Part shown: positions 11,549-23,035 of the stretch, piece by piece | How positions within the stretch are numbered: position 1 is the first letter of the stretch | Layout of the letters: every line of letters begins with the position of its first letter | NCBI RefSeq assembly: GCF_030272615.1 | Contig: NC_081408.1 | Location: forward strand, 769,633,336-769,697,335 | From: Cryptomeria japonica | Lineage: Eukaryota; Streptophyta; Pinopsida; Cupressales; Cupressaceae | Direction of reading: 5' to 3' | DNA: 64,000 nt | Made by a program: the position numbers and the translations under genes | The notes under the pieces: generated by a model | Seen by the model: the letters and a program-made list of their open reading frames with translations, nothing else | What the model was told of the DNA's origin: nothing | Databases searched by the model: none

Positions 11549-12988
11549 TAACACCTTTGGGTGATTGTAGCCATATGTATTTTGACATTATTGTATCATT
11601 ACACTTATGATTATATATATATGAGATTCATCCTTGCGGAAGCTATATGCATGTGTACCTATGTGATGTGATGCTTCTATGTGATGCTTATGATATGGAT
11701 GCAAATATGTTCATGATGAAATGCAATATTTTTGCTCTTTTATGTTTGTTTTTTTAATGTTATGTATATGCGAATGTAAATGTATGAAATGCAGATGAAT
11801 ATGATAATGCAAATGATTATTGACATGATGAGAATGTAAAATGTGCTAACTTGTGTTGTGTGCAGGATGTGATGCAATTGTGACATCTATATGTATGTAT
11901 GAAATGCTTAATATGTGGTAATGCAAGTGCAGCTACATGGAATGCAGATATTTTTTGTGTGTCATTATACTTAGTCATTTGATAACAGGCTACACGGACT
12001 CAAGAAGGACTATGGAGGTCAATCAAGAAAGGGGGATGGAAGATAGAAGATATGAAAGTGAAAGAGCTTCCTGTGTATTATCATCATTGAGATTTATTAT
12101 GGAAAAATAGGTTATGACAATCCAGACATAGGTTCGATCCAGAAAGTCATTGTACCCATTTGCATGGAGATAAGATAGTTGCAAACAAGGAATGCCCTAG
12201 TTCATACTAGACTCACAGTGTCCTCATATCCTTGGACAAGTCATAACATTACTAAGAGACAATCCACAAACAACAAAAGAAAAATAGGTGATGATACCCC
12301 ATCCTTGCCTTTCTAGTCAAAGACATCCTGGAAAAGCTAAAAGACATGTCACCCGAAAGATAAAATCAAAATAAAACCAAGACTCGACACCAACATCCAT
12401 TGTAGTCCTCAAGTTTAGTGTCTCTTGTCACTTGTATAAGTCTATTTGATTGTGGTCACAATGTTTTCTTTCACAAAAAGGATAGCTAGCACTGAACCAT
12501 AATGTTGTCTGAGTCTGTTGAAAGATTTGATTTCTTGAAGCCCATTGTTTCTGTTGTGTCTCATCTGAAACTGACCAAATCCATGAAATTGATAATTTAT
12601 TGCAGAGAAAATAGAACTTTATTGCGGATTGGCGATGCAAATGTTGCTTTATTGGGGATTGTGCACGGATAGACTAAAGAAAAGTGGAAGAAACTATAAT
12701 CCTTGAAACATGCGATGCTCTCAGTTCCACACCCATCACTAGACGTAGGATTTGCCTTAGCCACAGATAGGAGTTGATTTATTATGGATGGAAAGGGGTG
12801 AAAAAAGGGGTTATTATGAATGGATAACCAATCTTAGGTAGATCAATAACAAGTCATGATGGGAATGGGTAAGTTTATTATGGATGGATAGGTTGTGAGT
12901 GTGTGCAAAGTGAAAGGATGAAATGGAATCCTAAAGGAAGGAGGAGCAATGTCTCTACACATGGTGTTGGTGACCAAGTTTTCACCAT
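11549..12988. other. Element A spacer between PMD gene and the post-pol module
   Basis: No gene is seen. 11630-11950 is rich in ATG/GATG words (atgtgatgatgc-like), a low-complexity stretch. Around 12777-12895 the word ttattatggatgg recurs three times (once as attatgaatgg). The rest is unremarkable. It may include the shared 3' ends of the two convergent transcription units. Confidence 0.5.
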
Positions 12989-13190
12989 GGTATTTGCCTA
13001 GGGCACCACCAAAGTGGTTTTCACCGTTGGATGAAATGTTTTTCTATTTTTTAATTTTTTTGTGTCACAAGGCGCCTGTTTGCTAGGCTTTCACCAAGTA
13101 ACAATTTTTTTATTTTTATGATTTATTTATTTATTTTTTTGTCTTTTTGAATTTTTGAATTTTTTTGTATTTTTGAATTAGGATATTCTA
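12989..13190 (-). other. Post-pol A-rich block and two hairpin motifs of element A
   Basis: In the sense direction, directly after the integrase stop, comes a block of A-rich words (13190-13105). Next is motif A (about 13103-13063), GGTGAAAGCC... with the dyad around AGGCGCCT. Then motif B follows (about 13029-12989), GGTGAAAACCAC, TTTG, GTGGT, which folds into a short perfect hairpin. Both share the frame GTGAAAnCC...GG(C/T)GCC. The same A-rich-plus-motif unit appears twice in element D (36060-36200 and 36780-36910). Known Tat elements have comparable A-rich post-pol sequence; a function in RNA folding or readthrough is inference. Confidence 0.6.
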
Positions 13191-13195
13191 AAAAC

Positions 13196-14295
13196 CTATG
13201 TGTAAAATCTGTGAAAGTGCATGTTGTTTATAGGATCCTCTAAAGGTTTGCCATCTGGATTTGAGAGCTGATATGCACCAGATCCATAGGCTGTTGTGAT
13301 GATGTAAGGACCAAGCTAGTTTGGTTCAAACTTGCCCTTCTTCTCTCTATCTTGCTGATTTTTAGGATTTTCTCTGAGAACTAAGTCACCTACCTCAAAT
13401 GTTTGAGGCTTGACCTTATGATTGTAACTGTGACTCATTCATTGTTGATAAGCCTTGAGATGATTAAAAGCAGTTGTCTTCGTTCATCCAATAGTTCAAG
13501 TTCCTGTAAGTGAGAGACCCTGTAGTCTTCATCACTGATAATGTTTTGCAAAGAGACTCATAAAGAGGGTAACTCGACCTCGATAGGCAAGATAGCTTAA
13601 GTGTCGTAGACAAGTGAATAAGTTGTAGCTCTTGTAGGTGTGTGAACGCTTTTGTGGTAAGCCCAAAGTGCGGGATTAAATTGTATATGCCAATTGCGGC
13701 CAGCATCATCGATTATCACTTTTAGGATTTTAAGCATGGTTTTATTAAACGCCTCGGCTTATCCATTACCTTGGGGGTAATAAGGTGTGGAGAAACGATG
13801 AGTAATATGGAAGAGATCAAAAAGTTCACGAACATCTTGATTTTTGAAGGGACGCTCGTTATCGGTGATAATGGAAATAGGAATACCATATCGACAAATG
13901 GTGTAGTTGAGAATGAATGTAGTAATCTATTTTCTAGTGACTTATGTAAGAGGCATGACTTCGATCCATTTTGTGAAATACTCTATGGCGGTGATGATGA
14001 ATTTGTGGCCATTGGAGGAAGGAGGGTGAATCTTGCCTATGAGATCGAGTCCCCATTGGCAAAAGGACCAAGGAGTCATAATTGGTTGAATTTCTTATGC
14101 TGGCACATGAATGAGGTCTCCATGTAGTTGAAATTGCTTACATTTTTTGACAAACTGATATGAGTCTTTTTCCATATTAGGCTAGTAATATCCAGTCTCG
14201 ATGAGTTTCTTGGCTAAGGTAGGACCACTAGAATGTGGACCACATATCCTTCATGAACTTCACATAATGCAATCTGATCTTTGTCCCTTTCTAAA
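13196..14295 (-). pseudogene. Element A integrase (decayed)
   Basis: This integrase would insert the element's cDNA into the genome. Sense order: an H2C2 zinc finger with V-H-E-G at the end of the upstream frame, then I-C-G-P-H-S-S-G-P-T after a one-base frameshift near 14245. In the CxxC the second Cys reads Phe (C-K-Q-F). The catalytic core has WGLDLIGKI (first Asp, about 14050), ITDNERPFKNQD (second Asp, about 13865) and AEAFNK (Glu, about 13745). The C-terminal part includes FEVGDLVLRENPK and the ending NNMHFHRFYT. At least eight stops interrupt it, most explained by CAA or TGG turned into TAA or TAG. The stop of the pol frame is at 13196-13198. Confidence 0.9.
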
Positions 14296-14559
14296 CATAT
14301 AAGGAAAGTGCCATCTAAACCTCGACGGTATAGGATATCGGTTAAAATGAAGTATCGATAAGATTGGCAAATGAAAGTGTGGCGTTTATTGTTGGATAAG
14401 TCAGGAGGAAGAGTATTATTATGAAGGTATGTGAAAATGGAACCATATAACTGGGAATCAGGACCAACAACACATATCATCTCAGTAGGAGTGATCTCAT
14501 ACGAGGGAACCAAAAGGTTATCCACCAAGAACTCATAGTGGGTTTCATTCTGTGGTAGA

Positions 14560-14965
14560 TCGATTAGTGAAGCAATAGTAGCCATAGCATCTGCAACTTG
14601 ATTTTTCTCTCTTGGTATCTGCTCAAAGTCTAACTTTGCAAAATGTTGTTTCAGGTAATCCACCATTCTTTTGTAAGGCATTAATTTCTCATCTTTTGTT
14701 TGGTAGTCATTAGTTGCTTGGTGAATTACAAGTTGGGAGTCCCAAAAAACATGAAGCTCCTGGATCTTCCATTGAATTGCAATCCGTAATCCAGTTGTTA
14801 ATGCCTCGTATTCTGCTATGTTATTAGTTCAAGGAAATGACAATCGATAGGATTTTGGTATGGAATCGCCTTGAGGTGTGATGAAGAGGATGCCAGCTCC
14901 TGCACCATGCTATCTGTATGAGCCGTCAAAGTATAGTTGCCAAGGCTTTGTGTGATATTGTCAAG
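14560..14965 (-). pseudogene. Element A second RNase H (Tat-type aRNH), decayed
   Basis: The second RNase H domain typical of Tat elements lies between the first RNase H and integrase. Catalytic positions are visible: YFDGSY (Asp, about 14935), AEYEAL (Glu), the D of F-W-D-S-Q-L, and ADAMATIAS (last Asp, about 14590). Two stops lie between (for example within the S-Y-R stop H-G-A-G stretch). It would degrade the RNA strand of RNA/DNA hybrids during reverse transcription. The placement downstream of RT contrasts with element B. Confidence 0.88.
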
Positions 14966-15181
14966 ATCGATTCATCTAGAAATTCAGAAGTTAGAGGAGC
15001 ATCATCTATCATGGGAGCATCTGCTAATTGATCTGCAATAGCTTGTCCTTTTATTATTTTTCTGTCTACATATTCAATGTCGAATTCACTTAGGAGCATC
15101 ACCCATTTGGCTAGTCAACCTGTAAGCATTGCTTTATTGAGAAGGTACTTCAATGGATCTTTTCTTGAGACCAACTTAGTT

Positions 15182-15574
15182 TTATGAGTTAGCATGTAAT
15201 GTCGTAATTTCCTGCGAAGCAAAGACCACAGCAAGAAATGCACACTCAATTGGTGTGTAATTTAGCACATATCCCACCAAAGTGCGACTGATGTAGTAGA
15301 CTGCCTTTTCTTTTCCCTCAACATCTTGTTGAGCTAAGAGTGTCCCCAATGCTATTGAAGTAGCGGATATGTATAGTAATAGGGGTTGATCCATGATCGG
15401 TGGCATCAAGATTGGTGGATTCAGAAGATAATCTTTGAGTATCTGGAAAGCTTGTTGGCAGTTATCATCCCATTTGAATTTGATGTTTTTGTGTAGCAGA
15501 TGTTGAAAAGGATGACATTTATCTGCAATTTGTGCTACGAATATTCATATGGACTGGAGTCTCCCTTGCAAAGA
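15182..15574 (-). pseudogene. Element A first RNase H and connection domain, decayed
   Basis: It continues in the RT frame: connection residues including FKWDDNCQQAF, then the RNase H start LLLYISATSIALGTLLAQ, where the first catalytic Asp of the family seems replaced, and Y-T-P-I-E-C-A (Glu kept). Near 15215 a one-base frameshift moves the expected K-L-R-H-Y-M-L-T-H ending out of frame. Many Tat first RNase H domains are degenerate, which fits the second copy taking over. Confidence 0.85.
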
Positions 15575-16333
15575 TCAAAGTTGACTTATATTTCTTGGTG
15601 GTTGCATCTCTAGGATTGCCTTGACTTTTGCTAGATCAGCTTCAATTCCTCTTTTTGAGACAATGAATCCCAGGAGCTTCCCAGAGGTTACTCCAAAGAC
15701 ACATTTCTTGGGGTCTAATGTTACTTTGTATTTTTCCAACAGATCAAAAATGACTGAAAGTATGTCCAAATGTGTATCTCTATCTAGTGATTTTCCCAAG
15801 AGGTCATCAACATAATCTTCCATAGTAATGTGCATAAGATCATGAAAGATGGTAGTCATGGCTCTTTGATATGTAGCACTTGCATTCTTTAGCCCAAAGG
15901 GCATGACATTCCAGCAGAAAGTTCCCCAAGGACAAGTAAATGTTGTTTTGTGCTGATCCTCGGATGTGATTTTTATTTGATTATAGCCAGAGAATCCATC
16001 CATCAAAGATAACATTGCATGACCTATTGTGAGATCTATGATCAAGTCGATATTTGGCAATAGAAAATCATCCTTAGGACAAGCCTTGTTGATGTCTCTG
16101 AAATCTGTGCATATTCTGATGCTATGATCTGGTTTGCTGATAGGCACTAAGTTGGAGATCCATTCAGGATAATCAATTGGGCGTATGATTTTGACATTCA
16201 ATAAGTTTTCAAGCTCCGCTTTGACTAATAATGCCACTTGTGGATGCATCTTTCTTAACTTCTGTTTGACTAGTTCTGCCCTCGATTTGACTATCAAATG
16301 ATGCATTACTAAATCCGAATCTAATCTAGGCAT
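15575..16333 (-). pseudogene. Element A reverse transcriptase
   Basis: An uninterrupted stretch of 252 codons contains most of the RT domain. Visible are CTDFRDINKACPKDDF, SLMDGFSGYNQI (first catalytic Asp), TFCWNVMPFGLKNA, and DYVDDLL (the catalytic YVDD, about 15800-15815), then KCVFGVTSGKLLGFIVS. These are Ty3/gypsy motifs, closest to Tat. The neighbouring parts of pol carry stops, so the polyprotein could not be made. The first Met here is internal; the true pol frame enters from the gag-protease side and a frame change lies between 17604 and 16333. Confidence 0.95.
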
Positions 16334-16360
16334 ATCAGCATATGACCATGCAAAATTGAT

Positions 16361-17603
16361 TTGTCGGTTCGTGAAGAAACTTATGAACTTTGGTCTTTCT
16401 GTCTCAGTCAGAGATTGAGCCAGGAATATGTTATGTGGAATTTCTTCTGTACCAATGTTTGTTTGATGGTCTCCTCTACTAACATAGATGATTTTTCTTC
16501 ATATGATGCTAGGAGAATGTTGAGCCTTCCATCTTCGGGCGCCTCAGAGAGGTTTTCGCCCTCAGATATGTCCTTTCTTTTTACTTTTTTGGGGTCAGAT
16601 AGTGCCACAATGTGGTTTTCACCATAAGACCCTTGATTTGTTTTTATTTTTATGTTTTTGCGAGTAGAAAGCCCAACACCCTCACCAAAATATGCTACGC
16701 TGTTGAGTTCTATAGTTTATCCTGCCTTATGGTCCCCAGGGGGGAGATCATCTCATATGCCTAAATAATCAATAAAGGCTTCATCATTTTGGAATGTGTC
16801 AAACTGTACAGGTCCTTCATGATCCTAGTCAATAAGTTGGTGGTGAACAAGGGGAAGGCCTTCAATTTTGTCAAAGTCAGCGGGACTAAGAGTGAAGATG
16901 CAGTTATATTCCGGTATGTCGAGGTAGTTGTCAAGGTCATTGTTGGCACTCTCCTCATCTGTCTCAATCATGAACAAGTCCAAATTGTCATCACTACTAG
17001 CGCATTTTGGGACAGGTGTTCTCATTCTTCATGATTTCGACCTAGAACCTAGAGGCAAGGACTGTGTGAGATCCTTAGGGGTTTCTTCTTGACCAACTTT
17101 GAATTTTCTATAAAATTCCTCTTCTTCTATGGGTTCACCTGGTTCTCTGAATGTCTCGGTGAGTTCATAGTCGCTGGAGGATTTGTCTGAATCCCATTCC
17201 CATTCATTGGAGTCTATGGAATAACGGTTCTCTTATTGATTTTTAGCAACTTTGATTTGTAATGCTTCTTCTGTCTTTCGAGTGTTTACCTTGGAAGACA
17301 TGAAACCAAGTCCTTTTGAGCGTTCATTTTTGAATGCCAATTCTGGTTGCAAAGGTTGAATGATACCTTCCTTTCTTAAGCCAAGAGGACTTTTTCCATC
17401 ATACCCAAATTTTTGTAGGATCTTAACCCTTTGCCATATTTTTCACATGGTATGTTGATGTCATCTTGTGTATCATTTTCAAGATCTTTGTAAAGCATTT
17501 TGTATAAATCTTCTTCTTCCACTTCACCCCACTTTTGGAAGATAGTACAATCCCATTTGAGTGTAATGATGGATACCCATTTAGAAGGATGTGGTCATCC
17601 ATA
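16361..17603 (-). pseudogene. Element A protease-RT linker with G-patch-like domain
   Basis: The linker between protease and RT is broken by stops and frameshifts. In the sense direction a G-patch-like segment is readable at about 17430-17310: FGYDGKSPLGLRKEGIIQPL followed by S-K-G-L-G-F. An acidic stretch follows (S-I-D-S-N-E-W-E-W-D-S-D). Further blocks around 17025-16825 and 16608-16408 have no recognised domain. G-patch motifs bind RNA or RNA helicases and also occur near protease in some retroelements; the role here is inference. Confidence 0.65.
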
Positions 17604-18800
17604 TTATTTTGGTGAACTCATAACCTGTTGTAAGCACATGGTTTGATTCAAAGTGTATTCACCCATGCCTTTGTCCTGATATTTCCCTTTAAGCTCACCT
17701 TTCTTTGATGTCAAAGGTTTTAATGATTCAGGATCAATGTATGCTGAAGAAGGGACAACTTCCCTATTACTTGGAATGATCGTCTCAGTTTTTGGTCTCA
17801 AGTTATTGCAATATATGAGTGGATTAGGATCACCGTTAACTGTTATTTCAAATCTATTGTGGGGAAAATTAATGCATTGGTGGTATGTAGATGGTACTTC
17901 CATCATCTGATGAATCCACGGATGTCCTAGCAATATGTTGTATCTGAGATCCAAGTCTAGGACTTGACAAACCACATCCTTTGTAACTGGCCCTACTCTG
18001 AGAGGTATGGTGATTGTGCCTTTGGATGAGCACTCTTCATCATCATATGCCTTGATGGTAATTTTGTTTGTGGCATTCATGGCTTTGTCAGAATATCCCA
18101 ATTGTATTATTGTGTTCAATGTACAAATGTTTAGACCTGCTCCTCCATCTATCAGGACCTGTTTTATTCAGTGTTTGTGTAGGAAGGCTTCAATGTGTAA
18201 AAGTGCATTATGTGGTTGGCTCATGGAGGCATCATCAACTTCTGTGAATGTAAGGGAGTGTGGAATGGAAATGTATCCCACCATGGCTTGAAACTGGTCC
18301 ATGTTCAGATTAGTGGGGACGAAAGTGTCTCTCAAGGTTTTGTCAAGAATGGCTTTATGTGCAAGGGATATGCGTAAGAGTTCGAGGATGGAGATAAGCA
18401 TGGTTGTCTTCCCTAACTGTTCTACAAGGTCATACTCGGGTTTGGTTGATGAGGAAGCGGTGTTTTTAGCTGAAGCACCTTGTAAGGTGAATTTACCTCG
18501 ACGAGTTGTGACATTACATTCAGAGGTAGGTTCGGAAGAAGATCTAAGGCCTTTTAGGACAATCCTAGGTCTTTGGGCAGAATTCTCAGGTGTTTTGTCC
18601 TTGATAATAATGGTAGAGACATAATTGTCCATCGAAATGTGATTGAAAGTTGAATCATAGTTATAGGATGCTCTAGTATAATTGGTTTGGTCATCTGTGG
18701 CTTTAGCTTTTCCCTTGTCATGTTTTGGGAATGGTTCTTTAAACATTTCATGTTCTTGATTGGATGAGTGTCCTTCAATCTCAATGTAACCTCTATCAAT
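17604..18800 (-). pseudogene. Element A gag C-terminus and aspartic protease
   Basis: It runs in the same frame as gag. The block EYDLVEQLGKTTMLISILEL precedes the protease, as in Tat elements. The active site reads VLIDGGAGLN (Asp codon at 18147-18149, D-G-G instead of D-S/T-G). The later motif is YNILLGHPWIHQM and then VPSTYHQCINF. One in-frame TGA (18168-18170) sits just upstream of the active site and looks like a CGA-to-TGA change. The protease would process the gag-pol polyprotein. Confidence 0.9.
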
Positions 18801-20660
18801 AAGATCTTATATGATATTCTTCAGTTGGTGACAATTTCCTATCTTATGACCTTTTCTCTTATGAAATTCACAATACTCATCATCATTCCACCAATTTGGT
18901 TTGACCTTTGGCTCATATGGAGGCAAATCTGGAATTGTTATTATCTTGTTTGCCACTAGCTTTTTGAAAACTGACTCCTGTGGTTCTCCCAATGGGGTGT
19001 ACTTCCTTCTTGATTTTGAAGTTGTTTGAGTATTCACTTGACTGTTTGTAGAGCTTGATCCTAAAAAAATGATTTTGGGTCGTACTGTATTGGCATCAAC
19101 AACACCATCATTGATTGTGTTCTTGTTTTTATTCCAAAATCTTGGCTTGTCTTTTCCTTTAAAGTCCTCTTTGTTTTCTTTGAATATTTTGACAATGCCT
19201 TGCTCAATTAAGACTTTTTCTATTGCCTAGACTTTTTCAATGACATCCTTGAAGGTGGACAAACAATCTTTTCTTAAGTCATAACCAATGTCTTTGTTGG
19301 CATTTTGGCTGAACATCTCTATCATTTGTTTTTGTGGAATTTCACAAGAGCATCTGCTGGCTAGATTTCTCCATCTTTGTAAAAATGATGAAAAATATTC
19401 TCCATCCTTTTGCTTGGTGTTGCACAAAGTGGTGACTGATATGTCTATCTCTATGTTGTATGAGAAATGCTAGATAAATGCCTCTACTAAGTCACCTCAT
19501 GACTTAATTCCAGGTGGGAGTTGGGAGAACCATTCCATAGCTTGATCACATAAGCTCTATGGGAATAATCTCATTAAATATGTCTCTTCTACTGCTACCT
19601 CAATGCAAGTTGTGAAAAATTATCTTATATGTGCCTTAGGATCCCCTTTTCCTCTGTACTTATCAAACTTAGGTGTCACAAAGTGTGTAGGAAATGGAGG
19701 CATTGGAATGCTTTTGTCAAATGGATAGGTACATATGTCTCTCATTGTGTAAGTTGGCTTCAATGTATTTATGTCCTCGATTTTCTTTTGTAAGTCCTTA
19801 ATTTGCTGTTCCAAATTGTTCTTAGGTGGAGATCGACTTCTTAGACCATATCTCATGCCTGAACCATTGTGTGGAGGAGGAGCATGTTGCATATATGGAT
19901 GGTATTGATCATATACATGTTCATATGGATGAGGTCTACAGTGATGTTGCTCATAGGGACCACTTGGTATAGAGTCATGATGGGGAATAGAATATCTATT
20001 TTGTCCATGTATACCATACTCTACAGGCATGTCATGAGTTTGTTCTAATGTGTTGCCCCCAAATTTGATGCAGGGTTTCCTTGTGTCCAGATTTTAATCA
20101 TGCCTTTCGATATCCAATTGCTTTGGTGGTTGGTCCTTAGAAATGACATGTGATTGAGTGTATTTTTCGGTATAGGACTTCCATAATGGTCGGCGAAGGT
20201 GAGTATCATAGGCTCGACCATTTGTGTATGGGACCTCAAGTTTTTGAAACAAAGATGATGGTGATATAGGCATCATATGTGGTCCCCTATTGCCTCCACT
20301 ATTAGGCCTCCTATGATCCATGTTAAGGTGAGGTTGTTGCAAAGGTCGATTTTCCATTATTTGAGACATGTCAAAATCATGAGGGATCTTGGCTCCACTT
20401 TGTGCCATCACTTGTAAGAAATGTTGTCTATCTCTCCTCATTATTTCCTCAACCAATCTATTGAAATGGGGATCCATAATGGAGTCTTCCACTTCTGCTG
20501 AATGTACGGAAATGTTGTCCATATTGTCATTATGTGTATCATTGTTGTTTGTAGTGTCCATGTTCTCAACATTTGGAATGTTTCTATAGGCATCCATGTC
20601 AAGTAATTTGGTATGATCAGAATTGAAAAAGACATCATTGTCATACTCATAGGAACTCAT
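18801..20660 (-). pseudogene. Element A gag (decayed)
   Basis: The frame starts at ATG 20660 (M-S-S-Y-E-Y-D-N-D), just after the leader. A long hydrophilic N-terminal part with His/Pro/Tyr-rich stretches (19990-19850) leads to the capsid domain entry FDKYRGKGDPKAHIR (about 19665-19620) and SSFLQRWRNLASRC (about 19390). A zinc-finger-like YCEFHKRKGHKIGNC lies at about 18875-18830. Few stops interrupt one continuous frame (for example near 20090). Gag forms the virus-like particle. The atypical C-x2-H-x..H-x4-C finger is as seen in Tat/Athila gags. Confidence 0.88.
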
Positions 20661-21221
20661 GTTTGCAGACTCTTGAGCCTCTTAAGCTTCTCTCCTAGAT
20701 TTTTGGGAATGGGTTTCAACCATGAACTAGGTATTGACCAAGATGTTTGAGACTAGATGAAAATGGAAAGAGTATGGAAGACAAAGAATTGGATGGAATG
20801 TAAATGAATCTGAGGTTTACTTGCAATGTCCAAAGTGTAAGACCAAGTATGTATGTAGTAGAGTAGGTGTGGCTTCCAAAGAGATGATAGTTTCTCTTGA
20901 TGAGGTAAGTTGAGCTTGACTCTAAGTAAGACCAAATGAGACCCAAAGGTGATAGACCTTGATGAGGGACCACTTAGAAAAATGTTGTTGTATGTAGTGT
21001 GTTGATAAAGTATGATGAGGACAAGAAAGTGACCTTTTGACTCAAGTTTAGACAAATGTGAATGTAATGCAAGGTGTAAAGCAATGATGAACTTTGTGAG
21101 ATCCAGAAATAGGCTAAATGCTAGATGAAAACCTGAAAAGATAACCTAGGAAACTTAATGAGTTTGAAACTGATTGCTCTTGTTTAATAGATTGTGAGTT
21201 TTACTAATACTGAACACAGAC

Positions 21222-21440
21222 ATGCCTGTATACTTCACAGACATGATTTAACAACCCAGACATGGTTCTGTCAGACACAGATGTGTTTTAATGACACAGA
21301 CATGGTTTTGTTTGACACAGACACATTTCTGAGATTTTGTAAATGAATGTTACTCAAGAGAACATAGACGTGTTTCTGCCCTTCACAGACGCGGTTAGAT
21401 GACACAGATGCTATTCTGCTAGACACAAACGTGTTTCTGA
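21222..21440. repeat. Degenerate cacagac(g/a)(c/t)g repeat, block 1
   Basis: At least eight variants recur: cacagacatgcctg, cacagacatgattt, ccagacatggttct, cacagatgtgtttt, cacagacatggttt, cacagacacatttc, catagacgtgtttc, cacagacgcggtta, cacaaacgtgtttc. Variation is concentrated at CG positions, as expected from methylated-CpG decay. Confidence 0.75.
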
Positions 21441-22663
21441 AAACTTAGTGCAATTTTTCCAATGTGAAGTTGTTTGTTGTGACCTAATCTGAAATTTTGA
21501 CTGTATTTTCGTGACAAGAGGGCACAATGTTGATGAGAACTCAATGTTTGCAAGTGTTTAGACTCAAAATGACTAAAAAGAAATTGTGTTGTTTGATGTA
21601 AAAATGTTATGCATACACTTGAAGACACAAAAGACACAATGTTTTGATGTTTGGTCTTGAATGTTTGATTGTTTAAAATAAGACAAGCACAATTCTTATG
21701 GTTGGCTAGGACAATAGTTGTTGATCCCACATGGGGTTTCCCTCGAGGCTACGCTATTCAGAGTGGATACTTAGATGCTTGACCCCACTGGCTCCACCCT
21801 CGGCACTCACTTCTCAGAGCATCCAAACACCAGTCCCCACAAGAACTCCTCATGGTGAACTTTGTATCTCTACTAAGAACCGTATGTGTGTGGGCCGCTC
21901 TAGAGGTTCGAACCCCTGTCCCAACAACTAGAAGGATTTTGGCTTCTAAAACAAAAAGGTTCTAGTAAGGGCATCCACTCATGTGGCCATACATGCAGCA
22001 CTTTCAGCTCTGTAAATATAGAAGGCTCCCAGCCAGTAGGGGTTACACCCTACAAATGATCAAATAAACTTAATCAAGCGGGTTTATGGGGAGACATAGT
22101 GTTGGTATGAACTAATCAGCACATGTTATCCATAGTTTTGCCATGTATATAGTTGTTTATAGTGGTTTAGAAGAGGTGGGTTTTCCTCGCTACCACTTGG
22201 GTCATTCTCTCCTCACTAGTAGTCCTAATGACCACATGGGGAGACAGGCCCTCTAAAGATGAAACAAAAAGAGCCTATTGCCCAAGACACAAAAGACACT
22301 AGTTCAATTTTAGTGCACCAATTGAAGTGTTTGATAATCTATAAAAACAAGGCAGACAATAAAGATCAAATACCCTTGCCAAGATCCTGCAACAAAGATT
22401 TGTTAGTAGTTTGGATTGTTTCAAAGGATTACCCCTTCCTGCAAGCACACAAGTTAGGTAAATTTTAGATCCAAAAGACTTTGTGAAATAGGGGCCTTCA
22501 ACAAAATGATTTTGCTTTCAAGACAAGATGCACCAATTTTGTTAGCTAGATTTGAAGATGTTAGCTTGATATAAACCAAATCCGAAATCCGAATAACGAA
22601 ATATAACCCTAAATCCTGATAAAAGACCAAAATGCAAAAAGTTGGACACATATGCGATTTTAC

Positions 22664-22930
22664 CCTACACAAACACGCTTTAGCACTTCACAGATGCATT
22701 TCTGCAAAAAAAATGCAAAATAGAAAATCTGCAAGACACAGACATGATTAAAATGACCACAAATGCGATTATATCTCACAGACACAGTTAATCTACCCAC
22801 AAGCGCCTATAATGAAAAACTACAATCTAGAAAATGAAAATACTATCAGAAACACAGACGCGATTCAGAGGTTCACAAACGCGACATAAAATCAAAAACG
22901 TGATCTCAAAATGCGCAAACGCGGAAATGT
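22664..22930. repeat. Degenerate cacagacgcgatt repeat, block 2
   Basis: Variants include cacaaacacgcttt, cacagatgcatttc, cacagacatgatta, cacaaatgcgatta, cacagacacagtta, cacagacgcgattc, cacaaacgcgacat and gcgcaaacgcgg. It is the same unit as block 1, about 1.2 kb away, and is related to the repeat in the PMD intron at the other end of the element. Confidence 0.75.
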
Positions 22931-23015
22931 CGAAATGTTGTTGGAAATGTCAGATCTGCAACTTAAAAAACACAAAATCTGCAACGAAAGATGTTAAATG
23001 CAAAAGGGACAAGAG

Positions 23016-23035
23016 TCCCATCAGATGTGCCAAAA
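23016..23035 (-). other. Primer-binding-site-like sequence of element A
   Basis: Directly inside the 5' LTR the sense strand reads TTT then TGGCACATCTGATGGGA. A TGG start at this position is expected for the complement of a tRNA 3' CCA end. I could not assign the tRNA by eye. Confidence 0.6.

Larger units (their letters stand above)
20661..23015 (-). other. Element A 5' leader (untranslated), repeat-bearing
   Basis: This is a long leader between the primer site and gag, about 2.35 kb, with no convincing gene. It holds two blocks of the degenerate cacagacgcgatt repeat (21222-21440, 22664-22930). A GC-rich stretch near 21720-22060 includes the word ggttcgaacccc, which resembles a tRNA T-arm but has no tRNA around it. 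Long, structured leaders are common in Tat elements. Confidence 0.7.

Noticed and set aside
16361-18624. Plus-strand frames of 60-110 codons opposite element A pol
   Set aside because: Shadow frames opposite protease and linker; no motifs.
21889-21920. tRNA-like T-arm word ggttcgaacccc
   Set aside because: No matching acceptor, D-arm or anticodon arm at the right distance. It lies in element A's leader.
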